Assembly (NCBI GenBank): GCA_026413225.1
Contig: CM048554.1
Span: forward strand, 50,269,963 to 50,333,962
DNA length: 64,000 bases
From: Otis tarda
Taxonomy: Eukaryota > Chordata > Aves > Otidiformes > Otididae
Reading direction: 5' to 3'
The notes below the pieces were generated by a model, which worked only from the letters and a program-made list of their open reading frames with translations, was not told the DNA's origin and did no database searches. The position numbers and the translations under genes are program-made. Below are positions 12,612 to 24,396 of this stretch, in pieces (position 1 is the stretch's first letter; every line of letters begins with the position of its first letter).

Positions 12612-13744
12612 TGTTCTGGTTTTGTTTGGTGAGGGGGGGCCTAAGGTGGAAGCTTCTCTGGAAACTGCTAGAAGTCGCTCCCCTTTGTTCAGTGGACTCG
12701 GCCAGGCCTAGGGCGGACCCGCTGCTGGCCAAGGCTGAGCCAATCGGTAGCAGAATGCCCCGTGATAACACCTCTGCGATAAAGTATTTAAGAAGGGGAA
12801 AACAGGAGAAAAAAAAAAAAAAAAAAAAAAAAAAAGATGTGAAGCAGCTGAGTGGGGGGCAGAGAGGGGGAGGCACAAGCCTTGTGGGCCTTGCAGGCCT
12901 CACGCCAGGCAGCCAACTGGGCCCAACTCAGCCCAGCCTGGCTGCAAGAAGTGGAGAGGAGATGAGAAGTGAATGAGATGTAAAAAGGATCCTGAGAGGC
13001 GTCTGCCTGCCTGTTGTGAGGAACGGCTGCAGATCCCAAGGTCAGTGAAGAAGGAGGGAGAGGAGTAACGCGGCTCCCAGCCAAGATTCCCCTGCAGCCT
13101 GTGGTGAAGACCATGGTGGAGCAGGTTGTCCCCCTGCAGCCCATGGAGGTCCACAGAGGGGCAGAGATCCACCTGAAGCCCATGGAGGACCCCATGCTAG
13201 AGCAGGTGGATGCCTGAAGGCAGCTGTGGCCCATGGAGGGCCCCTGGGACAGCTGTTCTGGAGGGACTGCACCCTGTGGAAGAGATGACCCACGCCGGAG
13301 CAGTTTCAAAAAGGACTGTGGCCCGTGGGAGGGACCCCACGATGGAGCAGAGGAGGAACGCGAGGAGTTCTTCCACAGACAATGACGCAGCAGCGTAAAA
13401 CAACGCATGATGAACTGACTGCAACCCCCATTCCCTCTTCCCCCCTGTGCCACTCAGGAGGGGAAGGTAGTAGAGATAATTTTAAGCCCGGGAAGCGGGG
13501 GGGGGGGGGGGTAGGTTACCTTGTTCCCTGTCTCATTCTCCTGCTAGTTTTAGAAATAAATGAATAGTTTTCCCCAAGTCGAGTCTGTTTTGCCCGTGAC
13601 TGTAACTTTAAGGATTTTCTCCCTGTCCTTATCTCAAACCTTGAGCCGTTTTTCCTTATATCATCTCCCCCTATTCTCTTGGAGGGTGGGGGGAGTGAGA
13701 GAGAGACTGCGTAGTCTGGTCCCTATCAGGTCTAAACTACGATA
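12612..13744 (+). mobile_element. Solo LTR, 1.1-kb avian ERV family, copy 2
   Basis: This copy is collinear with the LTR at 7498-8637 over its whole length, starting TGTTCTGG and ending ACTACGATA (terminal CA decayed to TA). The flanks are CTAAG at 12607-12611 and GTAAG at 13745-13749, a 5-bp target duplication with one mismatch. It holds an A27 run at 12809-12835 and a G15 run near 13497-13511, a TATA-like 'gtatttaag' near 12784, and AATAAA near 13556. Each of the two LTRs has its own target duplication, so they are independent insertions and not the ends of one provirus. It is antisense to USH2A. Confidence 0.9.
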
Positions 13745-14010
13745 GTAAGTTACACCAAGCAATATGTATCTGGGAACCCACTTATGATTGGTGTACATAA
13801 ATATGTATTTAAGGTATTAGTTCAGAATCAAGGTCTATCTAGTTTAAACAATATTTTATTGCTTATGTTTCTCCCAGTAGGACTCCAGATTTCCAGCAAT
13901 CTGAAAATAGTTTATTCCAATTAACACAGTTTAATTAACAGGATGCTGTTAAATAGCACACATCTTCTCTCAGTTCTTCTAACTCCAGCTATGCAATTTT
14001 TTGCTATTAT

Positions 14011-15032
14011 TCTGGATGGCTGCACTCAGAAAGTGGCAGTCAACAGCTCAGTGTCCAAGTGGAGACCGGTGATGAGTGTTGTTCCTCAGGGGCTGGTACT
14101 GGGCCTGGCCCCATTTAACATCTTTGTCGGCGACATGGACAGTGGGATAGAGTGCACAATCAGCAAGTTAGCCAACATCATCAAGCTGTGTGGTGCAGTC
14201 AACCTGCTGGAGGGAAGGGATGCCATCCAGAGAGACCTGGACATGCAAACCTCATGAAGTTCAACAAGGCCAAGTGCAAGGTCCTGCACATGGATTGGGG
14301 CAATCCCGGGCACAAATACAGGCTGGGCGGAGAATGGATTGGCAGCAGCCCTGAGGAGAAGGACTTGGAACTGCTGATAGACAAGCAGCTCAACATGAGC
14401 TGACAATGCGTGCTTGCAGCCCAGAAAGCTGACCGCATCCTGGGCTGCATCAAAAGGAGTGTGGCAGCAGGCTGAGGGAGGTGATTCTCCCCTCTACTGT
14501 GCTCTTATGAGACCCCACCTGAAGTACTGCATCCAGCTTTGGTGCCCCCAACATAAGAAAGATATGGACCAGTCGGAAGGAGTCCAGAGGCCATGAAGAT
14601 GATCGGAGGGCTGGAGCACCTCTCTTATGAGGGCAGGCTGAGAGAGTTGTGGCTGTTCAGCCTGGAGGAAGGAAGGCTCCAGCGAGACCTTACAGCAGTC
14701 TTCTAGTACCTAAAGGGGGCCTACAGGAAAAATGGGGAGAAACTCTTCAGCAGGGCCTTTTGTGAAAGGACAAGGGGTAATGGTTTTAAAATAGAAGGAT
14801 GTAGATTCAGATAAAATATCAGGAAAAATGTTTTTACAATTAGGGTGGTGGAATTCAGGAACAGGTTGCCTAGAGAGGTGGTGGATGCCCCATCCCTGGA
14901 AACATTCAAGGCCAGCTTGGATGGGATTCCGAACAACCTGATCTAGATGAAGATGTCCCTGCTCCTTGCAGGAGGCCTGACTAGATGACCTTTAAAGGTC
15001 CCTTCCAATCCAATCTATTCTGATTCTATGAT
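14011..15032 (+). mobile_element. CR1 LINE, 3' fragment
   Basis: The fragment begins in the RT domain at the DGCTQKVAVN block and runs through [13 protein letters not shown]-type sequence, the HKKDMDQ block near 14545-14570 and the HWNRLPREV-equivalent near 14850-14880. It ends in 'gattctatgat' near 15021-15031. The FxDD catalytic box is destroyed (reads LANIIKLCG), and stops and frameshifts are present. Compared with the copy at 1-836 it has lost about 25 bases near 14243. It is 5'-truncated, as usual for CR1. Confidence 0.95.
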
Positions 15033-18000
15033 ACTGGATTTGAACACTTGAAGAACATCTTTTTTCCTCTACCTTTCAAAACATCCTCCTCTAAGAAGTA
15101 GACAAGCCACTTCCATGTGGTATGACATGCCTTTTAGATTCAAATGCTACCACAATATTAAATAACAATTTTTCCAACCAAAGATACACTTAAATGATAT
15201 TTTATGTACTGTAATTACACATGGCAGAAATAGATGTATTGCATATTACAGTGGCTACTAGAAGTTTGAATCACAGCTAATAATTATCGTAAAAAAAATC
15301 TGATATGCTTAGAAAGAACACTGGAAGTTATTTTCTAACTAAAGAACAAGAAAATCAAACCACTTCACACAATTCTAAAGTAGCACAGATCATTATTAAT
15401 CTACATTAGCCACTTTTTATCTAAAAAATGAAAACTAAATAAAACAGCAAAAATGCACCAGAGGCCAAAAATACAACCTTATGACCTGCAGGACATTTAA
15501 AGATTTGAGATTGGGGGGGTGGGGAGGAAAGAAGGCAAATCATTGTTAACATAGTGCCTCCATTATTAAAAATACAATTTAATTGGCTGCCACATTTTTG
15601 TATAAGGAAACAAACTTCTTGTAAAACAAATTGAAACTTGAAGTATTTCAAATCTCATCTGAAACTCTTCAGATAAATCAGGCCTAGCTTCTGCAAACCA
15701 TCCAATACTACCTCATCTCAGCATTGGTCATACAAAGGCTTAATTCTATTCCCAACATAAATAATATAGAGTCTGGGTGGACTTCAGTGGGATTTGCATT
15801 TGCAATGAAAAAACATTTGCAGTTTCCAGAACTGTAGTCAAGATGGCACTGACAAAACCTGTATTTTTGGCACTCTCTGAAATTAAAATCCTGGCCTAGA
15901 TGAAGTTCCTTCTCTTGTGTTCCCAGGCAGCTGTTAGACTGTAAATCTAAATCTGCAAATATGCAAGAACTTATCTGAACTTATATTCAGGCAAGAAACA
16001 AAGTAGTTTAAGAGACAGTATAAGTGAAGAGAAGATAAAGGCATCTAGGAAATAACGCAGTTTCCCAAGGAGCTGAAGTTGTAACTACAAAGAGCTTTCA
16101 AATCAACACAAACAGACAACATCCTAGTACCCATGGATCAGGACAGGAAAAGGCAAGGACCACAGTAGGACTTCTGGATGCAACACAGCAAGTTACTAAT
16201 ATCAAAAAATCCCAAGGCTGCAAGTTCAGCAGCAGCATCTGAATGGCCTGCAACCGTAGCAGATTAAACGACAAACCAGTTGCGAAGAGAGCTATACTCA
16301 TTGTTTCTATGAGCAGTTCTCTAAACAGACACTCAAATACATTATACAGACTGTAACGTGTTTTATTTCTGTTGTCTGTTGGGAGCATAGCACCCACCAT
16401 ATGGACAGACTGCATCTTCCTAAATATTTTCTGCACACAACAGCTCTAATACATACACCTGATGCAAACTCTCCTCTCCCTTCTTGGGACTGACAAAATA
16501 CTCCTAATAGATAGTAAGTGATGACTTCAAACAGGAGATTAAAGTGATTTGTTAAATTAAAATGCTTCCTTGCTTTCTCATGTCCTTACTAAATTTAGGG
16601 AATATACAGTTTAAAACACTTCACATTTAATAATACAAACACAGAGAGTGTATAGAGTAAATGTTTTCCTCCCTGCTTTTAAGTCTCAGGTTCTTTGCTT
16701 TTAATATAAATTTTAAAGTATTCAAAAACTTGTGCAGAAAATAAAAGGATTTCACAAATTGGAAAGGACAAGTTTTCTCTTGATAGTCAAACAGTTACGA
16801 TGTAAAGCGGTCTCATTAAATCATAAGTACTTTAACCTTTTCTTGAAAGAACTGGAAGATTTAAAGATTTATAAAGAAATTTTGCCTAAACTAGGAAATG
16901 ACTCATATTTGACGTGTATTGAAATGATAATGCTGATTTCAATAGGCACTCTAAGAGCATTTTCCTCCCAGGAGAGTAATTCAGTCATGGTTACCTCTCT
17001 GCATTTAGATTTTAAACTTACTTTCTAAAGCTTTTAATGTGCTATAGTCTGCCAAAACATGGCACAGTTACATAGATATGATCAGGCAAAATAAAGGCTA
17101 GTAAAAAGATTATTTTTATAATTGCAGACACTAAACATGAAACAAATACATCCATCTGACATGTTCTCAAAAAATCTCCTGTTTCAGATGCCTTGGCTGT
17201 ATTTGAAAATTCATGTTTAAATTCCACTCTTCTTAATTGGTTAAATAAATTCTGAAGTATCAAAGGAAAAGTGAAAGACATTTAACTGTGAATCTGAAAA
17301 AGAAAATACGTAATGGAGCTGCTGTTACTAAGTGGCACAAACCCAATATTGGTATCACTACACAGAGATAATGAGGTACCTAATTGGCCTTAATTATGCA
17401 TTATTATGCTTTCAAATATTTTTTTTTAAAGTTAATTTTTTTAAGACATCAGTTTTCCTGAGGTTTCACTTCAGTTCATATACGATTCTATTAAGTTACA
17501 GCTATATATCCTTTACTCCACTGTGTAACTTCAGTTAGAGTTTTTTCTAAAATATACATAGAAAGATACACTGATAAATATCATTAAATCAAGATCAAAC
17601 ACACAGAAGGACTGTAAAACCAACTGAAATCAACTAGAATAGTGGCAGTAATTTCAAGGAAACAGGATCCACAATTTACAGCCTTGAAAAAAGCAAAGCT
17701 GTTTGAAATTGCAAAACAAAAACATAAGTTCCTTCACAAATCATAAGCAGTGGAAAATAAAGGCAGACATCATTAGAGGAAAATAAGTCATACTAATTGG
17801 AGAGCAGAAAAAAATGGTCAAAATTCACTTTTGTTTCAAACCCACTTCAACTCACCTCAGAAGAACTTTTCAAAGATGACTTTTCTCAAATGTTTATTGG
17901 TTATAAAGAGCAAATAAATGGATAGCCAATAGTACTGTCAGCAATATACTGCTTATTAAGAAGGCTGCATTAACTACTAAAAAGTATGAAGTTACTTCTA

Positions 18001-19319
18001 GACTCATGCCATCTAGTCTCAAGTAGCTTTTTCAACAGTCTGTTCCAAGACTATTAGTGACTTATGTCCAACACCCACTTGTTACAGTAATATTGCAGGA
18101 AAGAGAGGAGAAGAGAAAAAAAAAAAAAAAAAAAAAGGAAAAATCCCCCAGTCTGCCTACATAACAATTGATTGAAATGAATTCCCATCTTTTCCTGTTG
18201 GATGCACTATAGTACATTACACTTTTTGTTAAAGTTACTGAAGTTAAATTAAAACAAACAAAAAACCCAAAATATTTTATCTCAACTATTCTGACCAGAA
18301 TGCTTTTTCAGAAACATTCTGCTGCAATAAAACTCAGTTTCCAACTTAAATAGTTCCTTTTTCTGCTTGGTATTTACACTCCAGATTTATATAAGAAAAC
18401 CGTGTGACTTTCTACTCTTCACTATAGTTAGTTCCCAAAAGAACATTCTCCAAATCAACTTCTGCAAGAACTGCACAGAGCCTTTCACTGTCGTCATAGG
18501 CTTTGTAGCTCTGTTCTGTGTTGTGTTCCTTAAACAGGAACAACAGAAATAGTACCCAACATTCTGCACAAAATCTCACTAAAGTCTGGAGCTGCAGCAA
18601 TGATGCTTTTCTGTCACTACTGGGACTGTCTCTCCTGATACATTTCCCCAACATATGCCTTTTTTGTAGCCACATCATGCCAGTAACTCAGCATCACTAC
18701 CTGGGACTACTAGTTCAGCAATTTTCTAATTATTAACTACTTAGCAAAAGATTTTGTGAGGCATTTCAAGTTCGTTACTTTGCATTTTGTAATACAAAAT
18801 TTTATTTCATGCCAGTTACCCTAGTCCTTTCAGTCATGCCATTCTTCCTGTATGACATCTCACTGTTTCTTTCCCTGATGACGCCTCTCCACATTATGTT
18901 ACCAGCTAGTATCATCACTACACTCTTAGTTATTTCTGCCAAGATCATTAGAGAAAATATAACACAAGGCTAGTCCAAATACTAATTCTCAAGGAATTCA
19001 ATTGCTTTTTTACCTCCCTCCTCCTCCACCCCGGGTGGATGTAAGCAAGTTCCTTTAGGCAGTATCTATTGCCAACCTGCCCCATCAGCATTCCCTTTGA
19101 CCCTACAGCTTCTCATGGGTTGTCATATCAAGCTAAACTGAACTCCAGATAGAGGAAATCTGACACATTTACTTGCCTGAAAATCACTTTTCTCATCAAA
19201 AAAAAAAAGCTAAGATGTTAGACAGTGATGAGCCATCTTTAGTAAATCCATGCTGCATTTTATCCCCTTTTTCATTTAGCTCCACATCTTTATCTATTCC
19301 TTCAAAAATCTTTCCTAAA
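15033..19319. other. Non-coding, presumed USH2A intron 3
   Basis: AT-rich DNA without a recognisable exon or transposon. There is an A21 run at 18116-18136. I looked on the minus strand for USH2A exon 4 (the laminin-G continuation) and did not find it. Confidence 0.6.
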
Positions 19320-19324
19320 TCCTC

Positions 19325-19779
19325 TGTCGTAGTTCAGCCCTGATCGGGACCAGACTACGCAGTCTCTCTCTCACTCCCCCCCCACTCTCCGAGAGAATAG
19401 GAGGAGATTTGGCAAACAAAAGAAAACCAGAAGGAAAAAAAAAACAAACAAACACATGGGTTGAGATTGAACAAAAAGTAAATTTAACAGTAATGACAGA
19501 AGAAAACAAAACAGTGATGGAACACAAATACAGTACAATAGCTCACAACAGATCTTCACACCCAGTCTCTTCCAAGTAGCAGGGGCTCCCTTCAGCACCC
19601 TCCTCACTTATATACTGAGCATGATGTCAGATGGGATGGAATAGCCCTTTGGCTAATTTGGGTAAATTAACCCCAGCTGTTAGCTAATTAGTTAACTATC
19701 CCAGCCATAGGGGCTACCAGCTTCAGTTCTCCACCCAGCTCAGGTAAATAGTAACTCTATCCCAGCCAGAACCAGGACA
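19325..19779 (-). repeat. Provirus 3' LTR (455 bp)
   Basis: On the plus strand it starts TGTCGTAG and ends ACCAGGACA, so the sense-strand LTR is TGTCCTGG...CTACGACA. A sense-strand TATA motif (TATATAAG) lies near 19609-19616. It contains a 15-base segment near 19499-19513, between two ACAG repeats, that the other LTR lacks. Otherwise it is almost identical to 24422-24860. Confidence 0.93.
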
Positions 19780-19796
19780 TTATCCACCCCTTATTC
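19780..19796 (-). other. Provirus polypurine tract
   Basis: The sense strand reads AATAAGGGGTGGATAA immediately before the 3' LTR, a purine-rich stretch in the position where plus-strand priming occurs in retroviruses. Confidence 0.7.
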
Positions 19797-20284
19797 CATA
19801 CCATCTGCATCATGCCCAGATCCTACACTTTCCGATCAATCATCAACTTTTTCTTCCTTTTATCTACTTGTATGCAGACACACAGATGTAACTCTCTTAG
19901 TCCATGGCCCATCCCTTCAAGAGGTCTCTTGAGTTTATCCAGTCCATAACTTTGGGCTCCATCTGTCATAACAGTCTCTCAGCATAGGGCGGATGACGCA
20001 GTGTTTCCTCAGGTAGTCTATCTGGTACAAGTGATTTAACAAGTTCATAGTCTGCAGACTAAAGATCTGTCGGTAGGTGCTAGTAGCAAGAGCCAGTTCT
20101 GGTTGCATCACTGCTGCAATTTTTCCTAAAGTTCATTCTTTGTTGGTATAGATGATTTTACTATAATACTTTTGACACAACATAAGTCTCTCAGGGCGTG
20201 GAGCAGGAAGAAGCAAGGAGGGACATATAATAGCTAGATAATGACATCCAGTACTGTATAGTAACCGACATCAAGCACTTCAAA
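19797..20284 (-). other. Provirus region after integrase, no env
   Basis: About 490 bases lie between the integrase stop and the purine tract. No open frame or surface/transmembrane-glycoprotein feature is visible. It may be untranslated, or a deleted env remnant. Confidence 0.6.
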
Positions 20285-21808
20285 TTATTGGCTCTTTTCA
20301 CCTAAAATTAGATCTCCTTGAGGTACACATCGGACTTTCCCATCCTCCTGCATTACCCACCAAGTACACCCAGGTCCTTGAGCAAAAGCAATCCCATGCA
20401 TGGGTTTGCCTTTGCCCAAGGGAGAAATGACCCAGACTGTCTTCCCCAGTATATTCCTTACATGCACCACAGGGACTTTATCCCCTTCTACAGTATGTAG
20501 AAGTTCAGATTGGGCAGGGCCAGCTCGATTGGTGGACCCCCGAGTGTTGACTAGCCAAGTGGCTTTTGCTAAATGTTTATCCCAATTTTTGAAGTTTCCA
20601 CCACCCATTGCTTTCAGAGTTGTTTTCAGCAGCCCATTATACCTTTCAATTTTTCCAGAGGCTGGTGCGTGATAGGGGATGTGGTATACCCACTCGATGC
20701 CATGCTCTTTGGCCCAGGTATCTATGAGGTTGTTTCGGAAGTGGGTACCATTGTCTGATTCAATTCTTTCTGGAGTGCCATGTCGCCATAAGACTTGTTT
20801 CTCATGGCCCAGGATGGTGTTTCAGGCAGTGGCATGGGGTACAGGATATGTTTCCAGCCATCCAGTGGTTGCTTCCGCCATTGTAAGTACATAGCGCTTG
20901 CCTTGGCGAGTTTGTGGGAGTGTGATGTAATCAATTTGCCAGGCCTCTCCATATTTATACTTCAGCCATCGTCCTCCATACCACAGAGGCTTTAACCGCT
21001 TGGCTTGTTTGATTGCAGCACATATTTCACATTCAAGGATAACCTGTGCAATAGTGTCCATGTTTAAATCCACCCCTCGATCACGAGCCCATTTGTATGT
21101 TGCATCTCTTCCCTGATGGCCTGAGGTATCATGGGCCCACCGAGCTAAAAATAGTTCACCCTTATGCTGCCAGTCCAGATCCACCTGAGCCACTTCAATT
21201 TTAGCAGCTTGATCCACTTGCTGGTTGTTTTGATGTTCTTCAGTAGCCCGACTCTTGGGTACATGGGCATCTACGTGACGTACTTTTACAACCAGATGCT
21301 CTAACCGGGCAGCAATATCTTGCCACAGTGCGGCAGCCCAGATAGGTTTGCCCCTATGCTGCCAGTTGCTTTGCTTCCATTGCTTTAACCATCCCCACAG
21401 AGCGTTTGCCACCATCCATGAGTCGGTGTAGAGATAGAGCACAGGCCATTTTTCCCGTTCAGCAATGTTTAAAGCCAGCTGGATGGCCTTCACCTCCGCA
21501 AACTGACTCGATTCACCTTGGCCTTCAGCAGCTTCTGCAACTCGTCGTGTAGCTTTCCACACAGCAGCTTTCCACTTCCGATGTTTTCCTACAATACGAC
21601 AGGACCCATCAGTAAATAGGGCATACTGCTTCTCATTTTCTGGGAGGTTGTTATATGGTGGGGCCTCTTCAGCACGCATTACCTCTTCCTCTGGTGGCTT
21701 TCCAAAATCTTTGCCTTCTGGCCAGTCTGTAATTACTTCTAATATGCCTGGGATTTGGGGTTTCCTATTCGGGCCCACTGTGTAAGCAGTGCAACCCACT
21801 TGCTCCAT
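20285..21808 (-). pseudogene. pol: Provirus pol: RNase H and integrase, with one nonsense codon
   Basis: The reading frame encodes RNase H followed by integrase. RNase H is marked by FTDGSC near 21605-21625 and the YTDSW box near 21420-21435. The integrase zinc-binding HHCC domain is visible as AHDTSGH...CEIC (about 21020-21140). The core catalytic residues are present: the Asp of QIDYI near 20930, the Asp of ESDNGTHF near 20745, and the Glu of ASGKIER near 20660. The C-terminal part ends QGDLILGEKSQ. One in-frame TGA at 20822-20824, where a CGA arginine codon would decay by CpG deamination, splits the frame. The integrase would otherwise be full length. Upstream the frame is lost near 21765, where a small indel disconnects it from the RT remnant. 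Confidence 0.9.
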
Positions 21809-22443
21809 GTAGCATCCGTTGCATGATCCGCAGAGGGGACCCTTCCTTTGAACATCCAGCCCAGCACTGGCAGTCGGGGTGCCAGGAGGAGCTGTGCTTC
21901 AGTACCAATCACTTCTGAAGCAGCTCAAACTCCTTCGTATGCTGACAGGATTTCTTTTTCGGTTGGAGTATAGCAGGCCTCAGATCCTTTATATCCCCAG
22001 CTCCAAAACCCAAGGGGTCGACCACGAGTTTCCCCTGGCGCTTTCTGCCAGAAACTCCAGGTAGGGCCATTCTCCCCAGCTGCGGTGTAGAGCACATTTC
22101 TTACCTCTTGCCCTGTCCGGACTGGCCCGAGAGCCACCGCATGAACAATTTCTTGTTTAATTTGTTCAAAAGCCTGCTGTTGTTCAGGGCCCCATTTAAA
22201 ATCATTCTTCTTTCGGGTGACTTTATACAGAGGGCTTACAATCATACTATAATTTGGAATATGCATCCTCCAGAAACCCACAACGCCCAGGAAAGCTTGT
22301 GTTTCCTTTTTGTCAGTCGGTGCAGCCATAGCTGTTATTTTGTTGACTATATCTATTGGAATCTGACGACGCCCATCTTGCCATTTTATCCCCAAAAACT
22401 GCATGGAGCATCTGGGCCAGTCACTATGGGGTGCTTTTGCCAC
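21766..22443 (-). pseudogene. pol: Provirus pol: RT C-terminal (connection) remnant
   Basis: The frame contains FLGIKWQDGRRQIP near the start, then ETQAFLGVVGFWRMHIPNY and a WGPEQQQAF block, typical of the RT thumb/connection region. ACYTPTEKEIL near 21945-21975 follows and leads toward RNase H. The fingers and palm, including the YxDD active site, are absent: sequence passes directly from protease into FLGIKW. A TGA near 21924-21926 and a frame change near 21765 further break it. No polymerase activity is possible from this copy. Confidence 0.88.
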
Positions 22444-22682
22444 TCATTCCCTGTCAGGCTCACTTCAGCCTCCAATACAGACAGCTGTTGGGATCCTCCT
22501 GTCACTCCAGAAATACAAATGGGTTCTGCCCCATTATATCTTGATGGCATCAAAGTACATTGTGCACCAGTATCCACTAGAGCTTTGTACTCTTGTGGGT
22601 CTGACGTGCCAGGCCATCAGATCCACACAGTCCAATAAACTCTGTTGTCCCTCTCCTCCACCTGGCTGGAGGCAGGGCCTCT
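22386..22682 (-). pseudogene. pro: Provirus protease remnant
   Basis: The active-site motif VDTGAQCTLMP of a retroviral aspartic protease is visible near 22545-22577. A downstream ISGVTGGSQ region (flap area) and a WQKHPIVTGPDAPC stretch follow. The frame upstream has a TGA at 22617-22619, again in a context where CGA could have decayed. Downstream it runs into the deletion that joins it out of frame to RT. The domain is truncated at its C-terminal end, just where the conserved final strand should be. It follows the gag-like frame directly. Confidence 0.85.
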
Positions 22683-24299
22683 CTAATCCTGGCCACAGTA
22701 TTCATTGTTCATTTCTTTTAAATATGCACAAGAGGTCCCTTCAAGGGGGTCAGAACTAAAGCTATTCCTTCTACTCTGCCTATTGGAGACTGGTGCAACA
22801 ATTGTCCGGGGAGAACTTCTATTTGCAATGGTTTTTCCACGCAACTCACGTACCCGTGCCTCTAGGGCAGAGGTAGGCTTCCCATCCCACTCCCTCATGT
22901 CCTCTCCTTGGTCAGGCAAAGTAAACCACAGGGTACCTCGCCGCGTAAACCATCTCTCTTGAGCAGGGAAACGTTTACTCCTAATAGCTGAAATATTGGC
23001 CCGTACCGGCGGGGAATGGGACATATCTACTTTGAATTGCTGGAACTCCTGGGATAGTTTCTCCACAGCTGAGACACAGGCCCGTAGGGAGGAAGACAGG
23101 CTTTCCTCGTACTGCCGGAGTCGGCCAGCCAGTTTATCCACTGTTTCTTCCTCTTCATCTTTCCAGGTCATAACTGCCAATGAGTTGGCATATGATGATG
23201 GTGCACTTCGAACAAACTTCCACCACATTTGTCGTGTGCACCTGACTTCATCTAGATCCTTAGGTAACTGATCATTGTCCAGGTCATCATAAATGATCTC
23301 CAGCACAGCTAAATCCCTCAGGTACTGGATACCCTTCTCCATGGTAACCCACTTGCCTGGATGACACATTATATCCTCCTTGAAAGGATATCTCTCCTTC
23401 ACACCTGACAGGAGTCGCCTCCAGAGGCTGAGGGCTTGTGTCCCTTTTCCAACTGCTTTGTCAATGCTTGCTTCTCTAGAAATGGATCCCAGTTGCCTAG
23501 CTTCTTTGCCTTCTAATTCCAAGCTATTGGCCCCATTATCCCAGCACCGCAGCAGCCAGCTGATAATGTGCTCCCCAGGATGACGGCTAAAATCTTTTCG
23601 CATGTCTCGCAGCTCGCTCAGGGATAGAAATCGGGTGCTCACTGTCTCCTTTAGGAGTTCTTCCTCTGAGGAAGAGCCTGCCTGCCGAGTTCTTCCTGGG
23701 CATGAAGCAAATAAACCTTCTTCTTCTTCCTCCTGCTCCCTCCTAGAAGAGGCTTCTTCATCCCTCACTAAACGAGCTGACTTCCGCTTCCAAGTCTTCT
23801 TGTATACAGGGGCAACTGAAACTAGCACAGGTTCACCCTCTGATTCAGCTGCAATGCCTGTTGCTGGGGTTTGAGTCCCTACATTGCAGGTCAGTTTGTT
23901 CTCCCTCATACCATGCCACGTATTAGTGTCTTGCCTTAGGGTAAATCTTGGGAGGAGATTCCCAAAAAGTGGGTTTGCAGCCCTAGACAAGACTTGGCAC
24001 ACATTCAAGATACATAACAACATCATCATAGTGGCTTGAATATCCCCCAGATCTTTAAAGTTCTCAGAAAGTGGTTTAACTATCCTGGAAGTGAAAGAAT
24101 TCGGGAAGCTGTCCACATAGGAATACCAGTTTATCTCTAAGGCCATTGATGTCACCATGTCATAGATGTATATGGCATAGTATAACAGAAGGATAATTCT
24201 TATCATTTTCCCTGAGGTGATAAACGCCACCACTGGGAACACATAGTACATATAAGAGCGTAGACAATACAAAAACATAACCAACCACTGCAACATCAT
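22683..24299 (-). CDS. gag: Provirus gag-like protein with N-terminal hydrophobic helices
   Basis: This is an open frame of 538 codons from the first in-frame ATG (24297-24299). The frame is open 19 codons further upstream without another ATG. Residues 1-60 hold two or three hydrophobic segments (LQWLVMFLYCL, YYVFPVVAFI, IIRILLLYYAIYIY-like), and there is another near 90-105. A charged, glutamate-rich linker follows. A capsid-like block comes next, recognisable by LSELRDMRKDFSRHPGEHI, a WDNGANSLELEGKEA stretch and SLWRRLLSGVKERYPF. After it lie a possible coiled coil (QYEESLSSSLRACVSAVEKL) and an arginine/serine-rich tail. No CCHC zinc knuckle is visible. Identity as gag rests on position between primer site and protease and on the capsid-like sequence. 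The membrane segments are unusual for gag. Confidence 0.8.
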   Translation of the reverse strand: MMLQWLVMFLYCLRSYMYYVFPVVAFITSGKMIRIILLLYYAIYIYDMVTSMALEINWYSYVDSFPNSFTSRIVKPLSENFKDLGDIQATMMMLLCILNVCQVLSRAANPLFGNLLPRFTLRQDTNTWHGMRENKLTCNVGTQTPATGIAAESEGEPVLVSVAPVYKKTWKRKSARLVRDEEASSRREQEEEEEGLFASCPGRTRQAGSSSEEELLKETVSTRFLSLSELRDMRKDFSRHPGEHIISWLLRCWDNGANSLELEGKEARQLGSISREASIDKAVGKGTQALSLWRRLLSGVKERYPFKEDIMCHPGKWVTMEKGIQYLRDLAVLEIIYDDLDNDQLPKDLDEVRCTRQMWWKFVRSAPSSYANSLAVMTWKDEEEETVDKLAGRLRQYEESLSSSLRACVSAVEKLSQEFQQFKVDMSHSPPVRANISAIRSKRFPAQERWFTRRGTLWFTLPDQGEDMREWDGKPTSALEARVRELRGKTIANRSSPRTIVAPVSNRQSRRNSFSSDPLEGTSCAYLKEMNNEYCGQD

Positions 24300-24396
24300 G
24301 ACCAATAACTGACAACCAATACAACAAGCATGTATAAACAAATTTGTTTCAAGCAAAAAAAAAAAAGTCAGATCTGTTATTATCTCAACCCTTCGT

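Noticed and set aside
7498-13744. A single provirus bounded by the two 1.1-kb LTRs
   Set aside because: The interval between them has no primer site, gag, pol or env, and each LTR has its own target duplication.
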